NCBI GenBank assembly: GCA_030280995.1 | Contig: JASXTE010000001.1 | Location: 26,165,606 to 26,229,605 of the forward strand | Source: Hemileia vastatrix | Taxonomy: Eukaryota; Basidiomycota; Pucciniomycetes; Pucciniales; Zaghouaniaceae | DNA length: 64,000 bases | Reading direction: 5' to 3' | Shown here: piece after piece, positions 46,261 through 59,410 of the stretch | Layout of the letters: the number at the start of each line of letters is the position of its first letter | Position numbering within the stretch: position 1 is the first letter of the stretch | Made by a program: the position numbers and the translations under genes | Notes under the pieces: generated by a model | The model's input: the letters and a program-made list of their open reading frames with translations, nothing else | Database searches by the model: none | What the model was told of the DNA's origin: nothing

Positions 46261-48308
46261 CTGATCTTGATGATTCCTCAAGTGACTGTAATAGGAATAT
46301 CTCTTATGACCATGATTCTTGTCCGGAAGTTCTAGTTTTAGAAAAGGATATCCAATATTTAGATAATTGGTCTGAAAATTGTGATATTGACCTTTCTTCT
46401 GTAGAAAATGCTGAAGTAATTAGAGATATTACTGACAGTTCAATTTTAATATCACATTTGAGTGCACCAGTTATCATAAATAATAAAAATGTTGAAGTTA
46501 TTCTTGACTCTGGTGCTGGAGGAAGTGTAGTGTCTAAGAAGGCACTGGCTTCTGTGGAAAAGGATTATCAATGCAAATAATTACCTACAACATCTGAAAA
46601 ATGGAAAGGTTATGGTTCTGTTTTATGTCCCATTGGTAAATACAAGACCACTGTGTTTTTTAAATATAATGGTGGTTTTGTCAGAGCTATTTGTGAATTT
46701 GTTGTTATGAAAAATGATAATTTAATCAATTGGTTTATCATGGGAAATGACATTTTAACTATGTTTGGCATTAAATTGGATCTTGAAAGCAACTGTTTTA
46801 CCTTGGGCATGAATGGGAAAAGATAATTTAAAATTTCTTCTTCTAAAAAGCATTCTGCACCCTTATTCAAATCTTGTAGTTCTTTGATCCAATGTAAAGG
46901 CAGAAAAACAGAGGAAATGGATGTCTTATTGTCTGAAATTGAAACAACTTCATTTGGTGATCAATTAACTGATGAGGGAAAAGATTCAATAGTATCCTTA
47001 ATTACATCTTTCCCAATGGCTTTTGCTCATGGTTCCCATGTGTTAGGCTTGGTTAAAGATGAAATGAAAATTTCTTTATCCTGAAAATTGGATGAAATAC
47101 CTCCCAGCCTTATAAAAAAACCTTATCCTGCTTCTTCCACAAAGAGAAAAGATATTGAAGATAATATCTCAATTTTATTAAGTATGAGTATTATTGAAAA
47201 AGTAGATGTTACGCCCAAATATTGTGTTATCTCTCCAGTTTTGATCTCTTATGAGAAAGATAAAGCTAGACTTTGTGGAGATTATAGAGCTTTGAATACT
47301 TATACTGTGGATGATATTTTTCCTTTACCTAGAATTAGCTCTATATATGCTACCTTGCAAGTGCAAAATTCATAAGTTGTATGGATGGTAATAAAGGTTA
47401 TCATCAAACACCTGTTGAAAAATCTTCCCAAAATTTTTTGCTAATTGTAACCCATATGGGAATTTACAAATATGTTAGAATGCCTTTTGGCCCTAAAAAT
47501 GCCCCTTCAGTATTCCAAAAAGTAATAGATAACACATTTCATCAGGAAATAATTTAAGGATGGTTAATGGTTTATATAGATGACATAATATTTTTTTTCT
47601 AAAACTTTTGATGAACATATCCAACACTTAGGAAGAGTCTTCCAGTAAATGGATGAAATTAATATGACTATATCCTTGAAAAAGTGTAAATTTGGGTTTC
47701 AATCCTTGAAAGTCCTAGGTCATGTAGTTTCTGGCTTAGAGATCTGTGTTGACCAAGGAAAGGTTTCTGCTATCCAAAATGTGTCAGAACTAACTTCTGT
47801 AAAGGAAATACAGAGTTTTTTGGGAATTTGTGGCTACTATAGACAATATATTAAAAAATTATCAAGTCATAGCCTTACCACTTACCAAACTAACAAGAAA
47901 AGATGTGGCTTATATTTGGAATAAGGATACTTGAAGAGCTTTTGATACATTAAAGAAATGTTTGATGTCAGATCCAATCCTTGCCCTTCCTGATCTAAAT
48001 AAGCCTTTTGTTCTTTATACAGATGAAAGTTTTAATGGCTTTGGTGCTGCTCTACACCAGAAACAAATTATTAATGATAAATTTTCAAAAGTAGTAGTTT
48101 GTTATATTTCAAGAACCTTGAGAAAGAGTGAATTGAAGTATGGTGCCACTCAGTTAGAGTGCTCAGCAGTTGTATGGGCTTTAGAAAAGCTTCATTATTA
48201 TCTAGATGACCAAAAGTTTGAATTAGTTACTGATTGCAGTGCTGTGAAATCTCTCTTGAACTTGAAAGCACCAAATAGACATATGAATAGGTGGCAACTT
48301 CCTGTTCA
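46261..48308 (+). pseudogene. Element D: protease, reverse transcriptase and RNase H
   Basis: Protease EVILDSGAGGSVVSKK near 46496-46540. RT fingers CGDYRALNTYTVDDIFPLPR at 47275-47335, then a frameshift at 47370; palm MPFGPKNAPSVFQ and VYIDDIIFF (47570-47596) with a stop before it (EII-stop-GWL) and a frameshift just after. RNase H YTDESFNGFGAALHQ has D-to-E at the second conserved acidic position region, and QLECSAVVWALEKL. Multiple stops and frameshifts. Confidence 0.88.
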
Positions 48309-50016
48309 AGAATACAGAGGTAGAATAACTATTATTCACAAGGCTGTAAATTTTCATTCAAATGTAGATATATTGTCTATATTACCTCTTCCAAATGATG
48401 TATCCAATCCAGCTTATGTACCTGAAGATGCTACAGTACATATACATGGTATATACATTTTTGATATGGAAGAGGAGCTATTAAAATTAATTCTGGGTTC
48501 ATATGTTAAAGATGCTGATTTAAATAAATTAGTTACAACCTTGAATGATCCAAAGAATGCTTATATTCAAGCATTTATAAAAACTCTTCCTCCAAAGTAC
48601 CAAAATGCTTTGTGTAAAGAAATGTTTTCCATTGAATATTGTTATATTTTTTACAGGAGAAAACTGACTAATGTCATTGTTATTCCTCCTTCCATGAAAG
48701 AAAAAATTATAAAACTTTGTCATGATGACATATTAGCAGGACATTTTGACCTTGAGAAAACCTCAATCAGAATTAAAAACACTTCTTGGTGGGCTAATAT
48801 GTCTGAATACACTAAATTATATGTTAAATCTAGTGATTCATGTCAAAAATCTAAAAGACTGACAGGTAAAAGAGCAGGATTATTACAACATATTGAAGCA
48901 CCTGATCCTCCTTGGAAAATAATTAACATGGATTTTGTAACTGGTCTTCCTGTAGCAGGTAAAGACAATTATAACTCTTGTTGGGCAATAATGGATAGAT
49001 TCACCAAAATGTGAAAATTTTTTCCCACCCACAAAGATGTATCCACAAAAGAATTAGCTTTCTTATGGTGGTCTTATATGTTTAATATTGTTGGATTTCC
49101 AAAAGCCATTATCTCTTATAGAGACCCAAAATTTACATCTGAATTTTGGACATCTTTGATGGATATTTTTGGCTGTGAGCTAAAATTGTCTACAGCTCAC
49201 TATCCTCAGACTGATGGTCTAGCTGAATAAATGATTCAAAATCTGGAAGATATGATTTGAAGGTATTGCGCCTTTGGATTAGAATATAAATACAATGACA
49301 GATTTACTAATGATTGGGGTACTGTATTGCCAGGTCTTGAATTTGCTTATAACATCACTGTTCATTCTTTCACTAAGAAAAAGCCTTTTGAGCTTTGGTT
49401 AGGTTATGTCCCAAATACTCCTGCTAAAATTCTCAATAATAAATTACCTAAGTTGGAACTACACCCTGGTGTAAAATATTTTATGCAAATGCAACAGCTA
49501 TGCAGAAAACATGCTCAAAGCTGTATTGATAAGGCATTTGAATATGAAAAGAAAAGATGGTATAAATCCCATAAATAATACACGTTTAAAAAAGGTGATG
49601 AAGTGTTGATATCTACTGTCCATTTCAATCTACAGGGAAACAACAAATTAAAAGATCCTTTTGTGGGACCATTTGTTGTTATAAGAATGGATGGAGATAA
49701 TGCAGTAGAAGCTGTATTATATTCTCCAGATGATATGAAACATCCTGTTTTCCCCATTTCCTTGCTTAAACCTTATACTTCCAACAGTGACTTATTTCCC
49801 AATAGAAGGGGAAGACCTAATAAAAACTCTCAGGAAGTCACAGAAACTGCAGAAATTGATAAAATTCTCAATGATAGAATTATCACTTCTTATTGAGGTG
49901 TTGAATATTTATTGAGATATAAGAAAAAATCATCTGAAAATGATGCATGGATACCTGGAAAAGAAATTTCAAATCTTCCTACTTTGTTAAAAAAGTATAA
50001 AGAGAAAAAATCTTAG
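48309..50016 (+). pseudogene. Element D: integrase and chromodomain
   Basis: Zinc finger CHDDILAGHFDLEKTS...SSDSC (first of the CC pair changed to Ser), core MDFVTGLP, SYRDPKFTSEF (first Asp of SDRD is Tyr) and a stop at the LAE-stop-MIQN site. GPY module FVGPFVVIRMDGDNAVEA and a chromodomain EIDKILNDRIITSY-stop-GVEYLLRYKKKSSENDAWIPGKEISNLPTLLKKY end at TAG 50014-50016. Not functional, but it confirms the chromodomain as a fixed part of this family. Confidence 0.9.
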
Positions 50017-50030
50017 CATTTTTTTATTGT

Positions 50031-50049
50031 TTTTTTTAGAGTGAGGGAG
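50031..50049 (+). other. Polypurine tract of element D
   Basis: TTTTTTTAGAGTGAGGGAG directly before TGTCAGCC. Confidence 0.85.
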
Positions 50050-51310
50050 TGTCAGCCAGGCTATCTCAGGAGCCCAGTAAATTGTATAATAAATTACTGA
50101 AATCATTTAAGGGAGTAATACTATGCACTTTATGTAGTTACAATAAAATATCTTATTGATTACAATTATATAAATATTTTATAAGGAAAATAATTATTAT
50201 ATTTTATTATTAAGAAAATTTTTATTTCATAAAATATATTATATTCTATAATATCATGGCACATTTTTTATGTATTTAATATTTCTAAATTAATAAATTA
50301 ATTATTTAAAATTATATTTTAAGTATAGTAATAAATTTAAATTATAATTTAATTACAATTTAAATAAAAAAATTTATATAAACTAAATACAACTTATTAT
50401 ATAATATTATCCATAATTATTGGGCACTTCCTTGACCCTTAAGTGGGTCACTAAAATTACTAGATAAATTAAAATACTTATTTAATATAATAAATTTAAA
50501 TTCTCACTGTAAATAAGTTATTTTATTAAATTAATTAATTGTTTCAATTAAATTACTTGAAGTAGTTAAAACAATTAATTTAATTTTCTTTATACTGAAT
50601 TAAGATTTATTATATACATTAAAGCTTGAAAATAATTCCTTTTGTTTTAATTAAACCCTTTTCAGCTATATGTACTACCTGTTTTAGATTTTCTTTTTCA
50701 CAGTTCTCAGGTTTCATACTCACGTAGTTATTCATTATATTAATTATTTGTTTTGAGACTTTATAGTGGGAAAAGTAGTTACTTATTCACAGGTTTAATT
50801 TATTGTTTCAATCTGTCCTCTTATTTTGTATATTTTAATTAAATTCCTTTAATTTTTGTTTCACAATAGTATTATCTTTGTATATACAATTGAGGCTCCT
50901 CAGAAGTATTATTGCCTATAAAAGGGCTTTGGAATTCCCCTTTGGTAGGGATCACTTACATTACACATATTTTAAATACTTAAAAACTGTTATTTTTTAT
51001 TTCTATTAGTATTAAAAAATCTAGTATTAATATTCACTAATTAATCTAAGGTTGCTTTAAGTCAATTAATAATAACTATTGTTAGCCGCACAGAGAAGAA
51101 TTTAACTATTTAATTAAATATTTACAATTAAATCAAATATCACTTTTTTGTCATTTGCCAATACTTGTCATTGCATTTCTCCTCTTTAATTTAGTTATTT
51201 TTATAATTTCTATTCTTTTTATTATCTTACTACCTTTTGTAGCTCTGCCTTTATTTCTTTCTTCTCCTCTTCATTTTCTTCTTCTTTGTTTTATTCTTCT
51301 AGACAACCTG
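50050..51310 (+). repeat. 3' LTR of element D (3' end missing)
   Basis: Matches 41917-43170 closely from TGTCAGCCAGGCTATC through the TTCATTTTCTTCTTC tract; similarity stops at about 51300. The last ~90 bases of the LTR are missing or replaced, so no target duplication can be tested. Confidence 0.82.
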
Positions 51311-54300
51311 CCAACAAGTTCACACTTTATTTCCCCTGTTTAGTATACTTTGCATGTATAAATAAGCCCCTAAGGATTAGGTGAAGAAAAAGATTAAGGT
51401 ATGAGTGTCTGTATACCTGTTCCTGAATAATCAAGATAAGGGGATGTAGTGCTAGAAAGGTTTAGATGTACCCAACAGTTGGCATATTAAGTGAAAAATA
51501 CACTGTTGAAGTATACCCCATATTCATTGGTGTACTTCAAATTAAAATGACTTACTTGGTTTATTTTTTGGGATGTGCTTGAATGGCATATATGCTAATG
51601 TTTGACACCCCCTAATATGAGTTTCATTAAAAGATATAGAATTTCTACAAAAAATGAGGGGGGACTGAGTTCTTAGACAAGTAATTTTAATATAATAGAA
51701 AAAAATCAATAACATAATTGAGTGTATCAAAGTACTTGTTTCTTCCATCAGGGATCTGTCCTTTATTTTACAGGTCTAAAATTAATAATTTTGAATGGAT
51801 CTTATCCACTAGCTCTAAGGCTAGTAGATATGATGAAATAAACCATTCATTTCCTTCTAATAGCTCAATTGTTACTCAAAATGAGGAATAATACACACAC
51901 TAAAAGTGAGAAATAGTCTAAAGTCTATATTTTCCCCATCAAATAACCAATTTATTCCAAAAAAAAATGATGAAAATAAATTGGTGTATTTTAATTTTAT
52001 CTACCAAAATTTTAATGGCAGATCAGATTAATTTGATACAAAATAATAAATCAACACAAAAAATGAAGGGGCACCTGCTAGTAGGTGACTATCCTCATAT
52101 TCAGTTTTTGTTTAAGAGTAAATTTGATTTGATATTGCACAAGCCAGTGTGATCATTTTTCAGTGTGCATTCTTTCAAAAAGAACTACAGCTGATCTGAA
52201 AATGAGTTAAGTCAAAGATAGGGATTGGCTCATGCTATCAGGTGCCTATGTTTTTTTTCTGGTGAGGGGTCTCTAACATTGAATATACCCCATAAATACT
52301 TGAGCTTTAAAACACCATTTCAAGACACCATGATAAATAGACAATTTGGGACTATGGGTTAATAAAATGGACTCTCTCTCTATTTTTATAATAAGGTAGC
52401 TTCTGTTTTAAACTTTTATCTAATTTGGATTTTATATAAACTGACAGAGAAAACTCACTTTTTTTATGATTCCCTCTAGCTATGGAAATATCTGGAGCAA
52501 AAAAAATCTCCCCACTCAAATAAAATAAAGGACTTGATAGTCTCACTTTTAGCTAAGTAACTCAACCCAGCTCAAATATTCCACTAAACTAAGGCTCCTT
52601 GTACTACTATTACATCAATAATTAAAAAGTGGGACTTGGAAGGATGGTAGAGATTGCCTCTAAAAGTGGGGCCCATAAAAACTAAAACCTTAGGATCTAA
52701 ATTAACTTTCTTGGATTAATTGTTCTCACCTCCAAGTAGCCTTAAGGTAAATTTATGAACTAATGAAGAAGAAAATTTATAGTAAAACACTTTAGAAATA
52801 TATTTAAGAGCTTGGTTTTGGGTCTTGTGAAGCTTTAAAGAAACCTTACCTTAACTCCACACATCATAAAAAACATTTAAAATCTTCACTTGAGCACAAG
52901 AGCCAAAGTTTTTAAGATTGGATAAGAATTTTGTGTACTTAAAAGTCTACATTTGAGCTTCACAAACCAGTTATACCAACTTTTTTCTGAAAATTCAAAA
53001 ATGAAAATTTTAAATGGGTTTACCTCTAGTCAACATTCAAGAGTTGGTAATATAGTGTTATTTTATGGGGTGATTTTCCAAATTCAAAAAAAGCTTCATT
53101 GGTAATATTTTAAGAAATAAAAAGAAAATATAGCCACTTTCTTTAAACTTTTTCTCTTAACAACATCCTCCCATTCCTTGAAAAACTGGCCCTCACAGGC
53201 AACTAATATTGATAGAGGAAAACAACCCCATACATATGTATATGAAATATCACAAGTTTTAGGGGTTTTTCATTCAAAAAATAATTGTATATTTGCATTT
53301 AAGATCTCCAAAACTCATTTCAATCAAGAAGGTTTAAAATGAAAAGAAGGCCAATTTTCATACCAATTTTCAGCCCAATAATATCAAAGAATTAGAGTTA
53401 TCCTTGCACTGTTCTGGGAATAGTATTTCAAAAAAAAAATTTGTCAAAATATAGCCTTCATGCCTTCACAAATTCAAACTTTTGTTTCTGTATCTTGAGG
53501 AGCTACACACTGGTGACTCCTCCACAAATTTTTGATTTTTTCACTCCAAAATATTTTTTTTCATAATTCTTTTTTGAATAAAACTAAAATATCCTCTATA
53601 TCTGATAATGATAGTCTCAGAATAAAAATATTTTTTTAGCTCTTGAGATTAAAATTCCATTTTTTTAAAAAAAATTTTATTGAAAAAACATGTTGTCTTT
53701 TTTATTTTTGACTTGATAATATAAATCTATGGCTTCTAAATGATCTTGAAACAAAACTTGTTTTGTATAAATGTCTTTTTTATTTTAAATTTAAATTGAA
53801 AAGGTGAAAATGATACCCTTTCACCCACTTTAGACAAAAAAGGGCATATTAAGGTACAAACATGCCATTTAAGTACACATGTCCTGGGAAGTTATACTTC
53901 AAATATAAATGACTTCCTTGGTACCAAATTTGTGACATTTATGAATGTTGTATATGCTCATTTTGAAACCACAAATAATTTAAATAGGACTAAATAGCAC
54001 AATAAAAAACATTCTGGTCTTGAATTCAGAGTTAAAATTATTTTCACTTAGATTAATCCACAATGAAAAAAGTGTGATTAAATTAAATATATTGTTACAT
54101 TGTCTCATAATAGGGGAAGTCAGATTATTTCACTCTGATCTTAAATTAATTTTGGATAAAAATTGAAATATTTAAATTATAAATATGATATTTGAGGTGG
54201 GATATATCAAATTTTAACTTGAATTGTATTTTTTGTTTGTGAGTGAATTTATTAGATCTGCAATTATGAATGAAAGTTGGGGTATTAGAAAAAAAGAAAT

Positions 54301-55205
54301 GGGATGTTTCAATTCTCTTACCTACTAGTTCCTGGAAAAATAGATAAGAAGCTTCTACAATTAATAATGTCAGATCTGAAAAAAAAGTTCAGGTACTAAT
54401 TCACTATGTAAAAATTGTTGGCACCTGCTAGCAGGTACTTCTCCCAAAACTGAAATACTGTATTTCAGTCAGGGATAGCAACCTTCTATCAGATGCAAGG
54501 TTTTTTTTCTGGTGAATGATAGAAGCAAGTACTTTGATACCCCCAAATATATCTATAATCATCTAAAATATTAAATTAAAACTCCACCTTATATAGTAAC
54601 TCATCCCCCAGTGTAGAATGTAATAGATTAGAAAAGAAATTAACATCATTTATTACTATGATTAATAATTATTAGTTTTTCCTGAATTTATTTTTAAAGG
54701 AATTTTTTGCAAGGAGTTTTACTCTCATATTTTTTTAAAAATAGTACTTTTGGTTCTTATCCCAGATTTAATACCAAATTTGAGTTTGAATTTTTAATAT
54801 ATATAAATATTGGAGGATATCCTATTTCTCCTAAAATTCATTTATGAAGAAAATTTTCAAAAAGAATTCATAAAAATGTGGGCACCTGATAGCAGTTTTT
54901 AATCTCGATCTTTGATTTGATTCAGTTTAATCTCAGCTGTAACTCTTCTGAAAAGAATACACACTAAACCTTAGAATATCATCTCATGTGGTATTAAATC
55001 TGAGTTATTCTTGACTTACAAATGGATTGAAGGATTGGCACCTGCTGGCAGGTGCCAGGTGATTTTTTGTGTTTAAGTAGATAAATAATTTTTTCCCCTT
55101 TAATCAAAATTGTCTTTTTTAATTTTTTTCTTGTGGGTTTGAGTTTATTTAAAAATTTACATATATAATAAATTCAATTTCAAAGAAGGATAAAATTCAT
55201 ATATT
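51311..55205. other. Anonymous AT-rich DNA with relic transposon ends
   Basis: No gene. Visible relics: TTTGACACCCCCTAAT (51600) and CTTTGATACCCCCA (54530), which look like ends of the GGGGTATC families; degenerate palindromes CTTATCCACTAG...CTAGTAGATA (51801-51832) and CCTACTAGTTCCTGG (54321); and several hairpin words of the type GCACCTGCTAGCAGG (52071, 54420, 54881, 55037). I read it as layers of old Harbinger-type insertions, which is inference. Confidence 0.5.
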
Positions 55206-55404
55206 AAGGGGTATTAAATCTTGAACTCTTCAAATATAAAATACCTCTTTTTTCTACCAAATCAACTATGATTATTTTTTAAAACACCCCATATTGTGCC
55301 TCAAAAACACCTTTTTACTGAGAATTAATTTATAGCTTGTGTTTTTCTTTTGTGTTATGAAATAACTTTTCTATAATTACAAATTTTTAACTTTGATACC
55401 CCTT
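55206..55404. mobile_element. MITE, GGGGTATCAAAG family, copy 3
   Basis: Ends AAGGGGTATTAAATCTTGA and (inverted) AAGGGGTATCAAAGTTAAA; flanked by ATT at 55203-55205 and 55405-55407. Inside orientation is opposite to copies 1 and 2 (GGTGTTTTTGAGG appears as its complement). Confidence 0.75.
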
Positions 55405-55407
55405 ATT

Positions 55408-56941
55408 ATTTTGAAAAGGCTTTTTATTTTTATAAATTGTTGAAAAGAATAAAATAAAGTTTTTTAATATACTTATTTTAACATTCTATTTGAAAAATAT
55501 TTATGATAAATCAAACTTCTGAAAACTTGATAGGAATATTAACTCTTAATTGTTTTAAATTCTATCTTACCCTCAATTACAAAGGTTTTTTTAAAAAAAA
55601 ACTAACCTAAAATTGTTTGATCTAGCTCCTTGAGTATATTCAAATGTGGTAAAGGTATTTTTTGAAGATTAAATTTTAACATTTTGAATAAAATACAACA
55701 AAAAAAAAGTTTATAAATTTAGCATTTAAAATGAAATACATCAAAAAATAAAGGTTCTTGAAAGATTTTTAGAATATAAATTATAATTTAAAAATTTTGT
55801 ATTTTCTTCACAAAAATTTTGAACATAAACCTTTATAAATCTGGTTACTATTACTTGAATAATCTTAGCCCTCCATAGACACTCATAAGAAAAACTTTTC
55901 TTTTCCACACACATGAACTTCCTGGATGTTGATATCTTTTGTTATTGCATTTGCATGAATAATGGCAACCTAGAAGGAGCTGCTAAAATATTTTTAATGT
56001 ATCCTTATTAGAATGGATGCAAACTAAACTTTATTCTTGATTGGCAGCAAAACTTCTTGCTACTGTTTCTACCTTGCTCAAGGTCTCAACTACAGTAGTT
56101 TGAGGTAGTAAAGATTCCATAGCAAGTATGTAGATTTATCAATCAACTCATACCACAAATAAACTTGTATGCTTTGTGAAAAACACCCATATGCAACAAA
56201 ATAAGTATTATATAAGACCATACCACATACTATGTGATGGCAAGTTGGCTATTTGACAGATGGTGACACAGCTTGTTATCCCACTGCTGAGAGACACCAA
56301 AAATAGAAAGGTGGTCTCCAAAACAACCAAATTTGTGGTCCCTTTGAGGCATGACAAAAAAAATTGGGAACTCAATTGAAAAATAGCCAAGATGACATCA
56401 CCTGCTATAGAATATTCAGTTGCACTGTCCAGTTAGGTGGTCCCAAATATTAATCAACACATCCTTGATATTTTTTCTTTCCTCTAATTTCCTATCTTTT
56501 CTTTCTTTTAAAAAAGAACTAGAACAAGGTACTCAAAGAGGATAAATCTGTCAGTTGATGGATTATAAAACAATATTGATGACTGAATTTTAATGATAAA
56601 CTTCTTCAACAAAGCCTCTGCCAATGATACAGCAACTGTATCCATAAAACATCAGTCTTTCTTTGTATAATCCAATTCTCCAATTCTCTAACATGCAATC
56701 CTTTAACCTTCCTCTCTCATTCCACAGAATTACCATCCTGAAAAAACAAAATGACCAATAAAATATACTTCCAGATATACAAGCTGGAAAACATTCAATA
56801 AAATATTTAGGGGAATTTAATAAAAGAATTTTATAAAATAATATATATTTTAAATTGCTTATCATTTTCAAATTTTTGTTTTGATTTTCTTCAATGTTAC
56901 TTAAAAATTTGTATGAACATAAATGTTACTTTGGCACTAAT
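55408..56941. other. Anonymous AT-rich DNA
   Basis: About 1.5 kb. The open frames at 56208-56390 and 56590-56871 have no recognisable domains. I see nothing supportable. Confidence 0.4.
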
Positions 56942-58720
56942 AGGGGGTATCAATGTTGAGCAATCCATAATTACATTAATTTCTCATAAAAATCATTATA
57001 ACCCAATTATATTCTGCAATTATTTTTGATAATAATTGGGTTACTAGACCTTTTACATGTCAATGATCACCTCTATCTGAAACTTTTATCCTCAATTTTT
57101 AATAATCACATCTTGGACAACTTTCTGGATATCCCAGGCTTCCTGCCTTCCTATGAAATCCAATCCTGTCAGTTCATTCTATCCTCTCAGAGCCCCTCCC
57201 CATCTCATCTGTTTGTCTCTTCTCCTTTTCATCTTTAAATATCTAAACATTCCACATCCTCATAGATCTTCTCAAAGATAGACTTCCCCCAGTTTTTCTT
57301 CTAATCCCATTACTCCCTCTTTCCCCTTCTCAGCTGATAAATCAAAGACTACTCAAATAATTAAAGATGATCATCCCATACTTATCAATGGCCTGAAAAC
57401 TAAAACTAATTATGATTATTTTCTTGGTACTGAAGATGTAGCTAAAGTAGCAAAGCCCCCTGCATCAAAAATTAATGGATATCTTCTAATTTCCAATGAA
57501 TTATAAAATAAGACAAAGGGAAGGATTTATCTTTTGCCTAAACAGATGTCTGAATGCTTCATGCACTATCAAGCCAAATACAAGAAGGCTAAGACTCTTC
57601 CATCTTCAACTGGTTTTGGTTTTACTGACCTTGATATCAGTAGGGGCATCAAATCTATAGACAATAAACTTGATACATTATGTCCTTACTATAAAGAGAT
57701 GGACTCCATATTTGGAGAGCAAGCTGATGTTAATCCTGAAAATATTTTGGATGAAGAAGATGATATCTCCAAAAATGATGTTGAAAGAAATTATTTTCCT
57801 TCCTTTTATACTCAAGCCTTTCCTCCTTTGACTTTCACCAATCAAGATATATTTTAAATAGATCCTTATGGAGACATAAACCAACCTGAACACACTCCAG
57901 TGAACTTTTATTTCTTCCCTAGTTGCTTTATTTTTTTTATTTACATCTCTTTTTTTTATTTCCAAAAAGGCTAATTAAAGAACCCAGGATCCTCAAGAAA
58001 GCAAATCTGAAGATATAATCAATGATGAAGAGGAAATTGTTACCTCAAAAAAAAGTGAAGACTATCAACTACTTTGAATTTCAACAGTAAGAGAAAATAA
58101 AACAGAGATATTTTTCCCAAACCATTTTGCTTCCATTGCTGATTTTTTGGAGAAAAGTGATGCTGGTAAGTAATATCATACCTCTTAATAATTAATTGAG
58201 TTTTTTTTCTTGTTAATATTCCTTTTCACTCTAGGTAAATTTGAAGTTTCAAGAGATACTTTTAACTTTAAAAAGCAACAGTATGAGCTCTATTAATACA
58301 GGGATGATTGGACACAAGACTTGAAGGAGAAGTAATTTAAGCTCTCTTTGCAGAGGGAAGAGAGGGAACAAGACTTGGAGGAGAAGAAATTTGAGCTTTC
58401 TTTACAGAGGGATGAGAGGGCACATGACTTGTAAGAGAAGAGATTCAAGATAAAGAAAGAGGAGAAGGCTCTGAAGTACAATTTCCTATTGGATCAGATG
58501 AAACTCAAGTATCAACTTGAAGATGGTTCAAAAAAGAAAGTTTTCTGGATAGAATGAGTTAAAGCTAAAAAATCTGTTGAGGAAATTGAACACTTAATAA
58601 AAATTTCTGATGACTAGTTTTGCTGACAAAACAATCATGGATTTGATGAGTTTGGGATCAAGAATTAGGAATGGAATTTGAGGTATAAGAGGTGGGATAA
58701 TGCATTATCATGCATGTAGA
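56942..58720 (+). mobile_element. Harbinger-type element carrying the Myb/SANT gene (right end truncated)
   Basis: Left end AGGGGGTATCAATGTTGAGC with AAT before it (56939-56941). The first ~250 bases match the left end of the 37820 element, including TGGACAACTTTCTGGATATCC. The right side (58630-58720) matches the inverted subterminal region upstream of the transposase gene (GATGAGTTTGGGATCA, GGGATAATGCATTAT) but stops before the palindrome and terminal repeat. Confidence 0.65.
57330..58618 (+). pseudogene. Myb/SANT-like DNA-binding protein of a Harbinger element (broken)
   Basis: PIF/Harbinger transposons carry a second gene whose Myb/SANT-type product helps the transposase reach the transposon ends. 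The frame around 57336-57857 reads HPILINGLKTKTNYDYF, then, after a TAA at ~57502, LPKQMSECFMHYQAKYKKAKTLPSSTGFGFTDLDISRGIKSIDNKLDTLCPYYKEMDSIFG. The GFG-T...I-KLD--CP-Y--MD-IFG block is typical of these fungal proteins. Downstream, split by stops and two probable introns (GT at ~58164, AG at ~58236), comes a charged helical tail with two 54-bp repeats (ACTTGAAGGAGAAG / ACTTGGAGGAGAAG) and more stops. Non-functional. Start is uncertain. Confidence 0.6.
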
Positions 58721-59294
58721 AGTTTTAGCACAGGGGAAAGCTAAACACAGGTCAATCAGCAACTGTGCACCTTACAACAACAAGTAACTACAACAAAGAA
58801 TGTGCTAAAACTTAAAAAAAGACTATATTCTCCTCACACAGTTCAATGACTGCCAGAAGCGGCCAAAAGCAAAGCAAGGGACAGGAGGAAGAAATGGAGG
58901 GATCAAAAAAATAAAAATAAAAAGATTTGGATATATTTCAAGAATAAAATATACCTAAACACAGGTCAATCAGCAACTGTGCACCTTACAAGAGCAATTA
59001 ACTACAACAAAGTGTGTGCTAGAACTATAAGGGGCACAAGTGTGAGCTTCTGTGATTAGGATCAACAATATTAGCAGAAACAAAAACAGAAAAGAAAAGA
59101 AAAGAAGCTGAAAAAAAGACTCTATTATTCTCACACAGTGCAATGACTGTCAGAAGCGGCTAAAGGGGAAGCAATGGAGGGATCAAAGAGAATAGAAAGA
59201 AAAATATTTGGATGGTGAAAAGGGAAACAGCAAGCAGAGGCTTGATTATATGACAAAGTCCACCATCCAAAATAACAGAAAGCAACTCAACATT
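58721..59294. repeat. Direct duplication of unknown origin
   Basis: CTAAACACAGGTCAATCAGC recurs at 58741 and 58955; TCACACAG-T-CAATGACTG at 58834 and 59131. The offsets (214 and 297) differ, so two diverged copies of a ~300-bp unit with an indel are present. No gene. Confidence 0.6.
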
Positions 59295-59378
59295 AGGGGG
59301 TATCAATGTTCAGGGATCCACAATTAGGGATCAGGAATTTTTTTTTCCGGGATCAGACATTATTAATTGCGGAAGATT

Positions 59379-59410
59379 CTTATCCACTAGCCCCGGGGCT
59401 AGTGGATAAG
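59379..59410. repeat. Perfect 32-bp palindrome in the transposon end
   Basis: CTTATCCACTAGCCCC followed directly by its reverse complement. A slightly damaged copy lies at 40540-40569 and older ones at 51801 and 54318. Confidence 0.9.
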
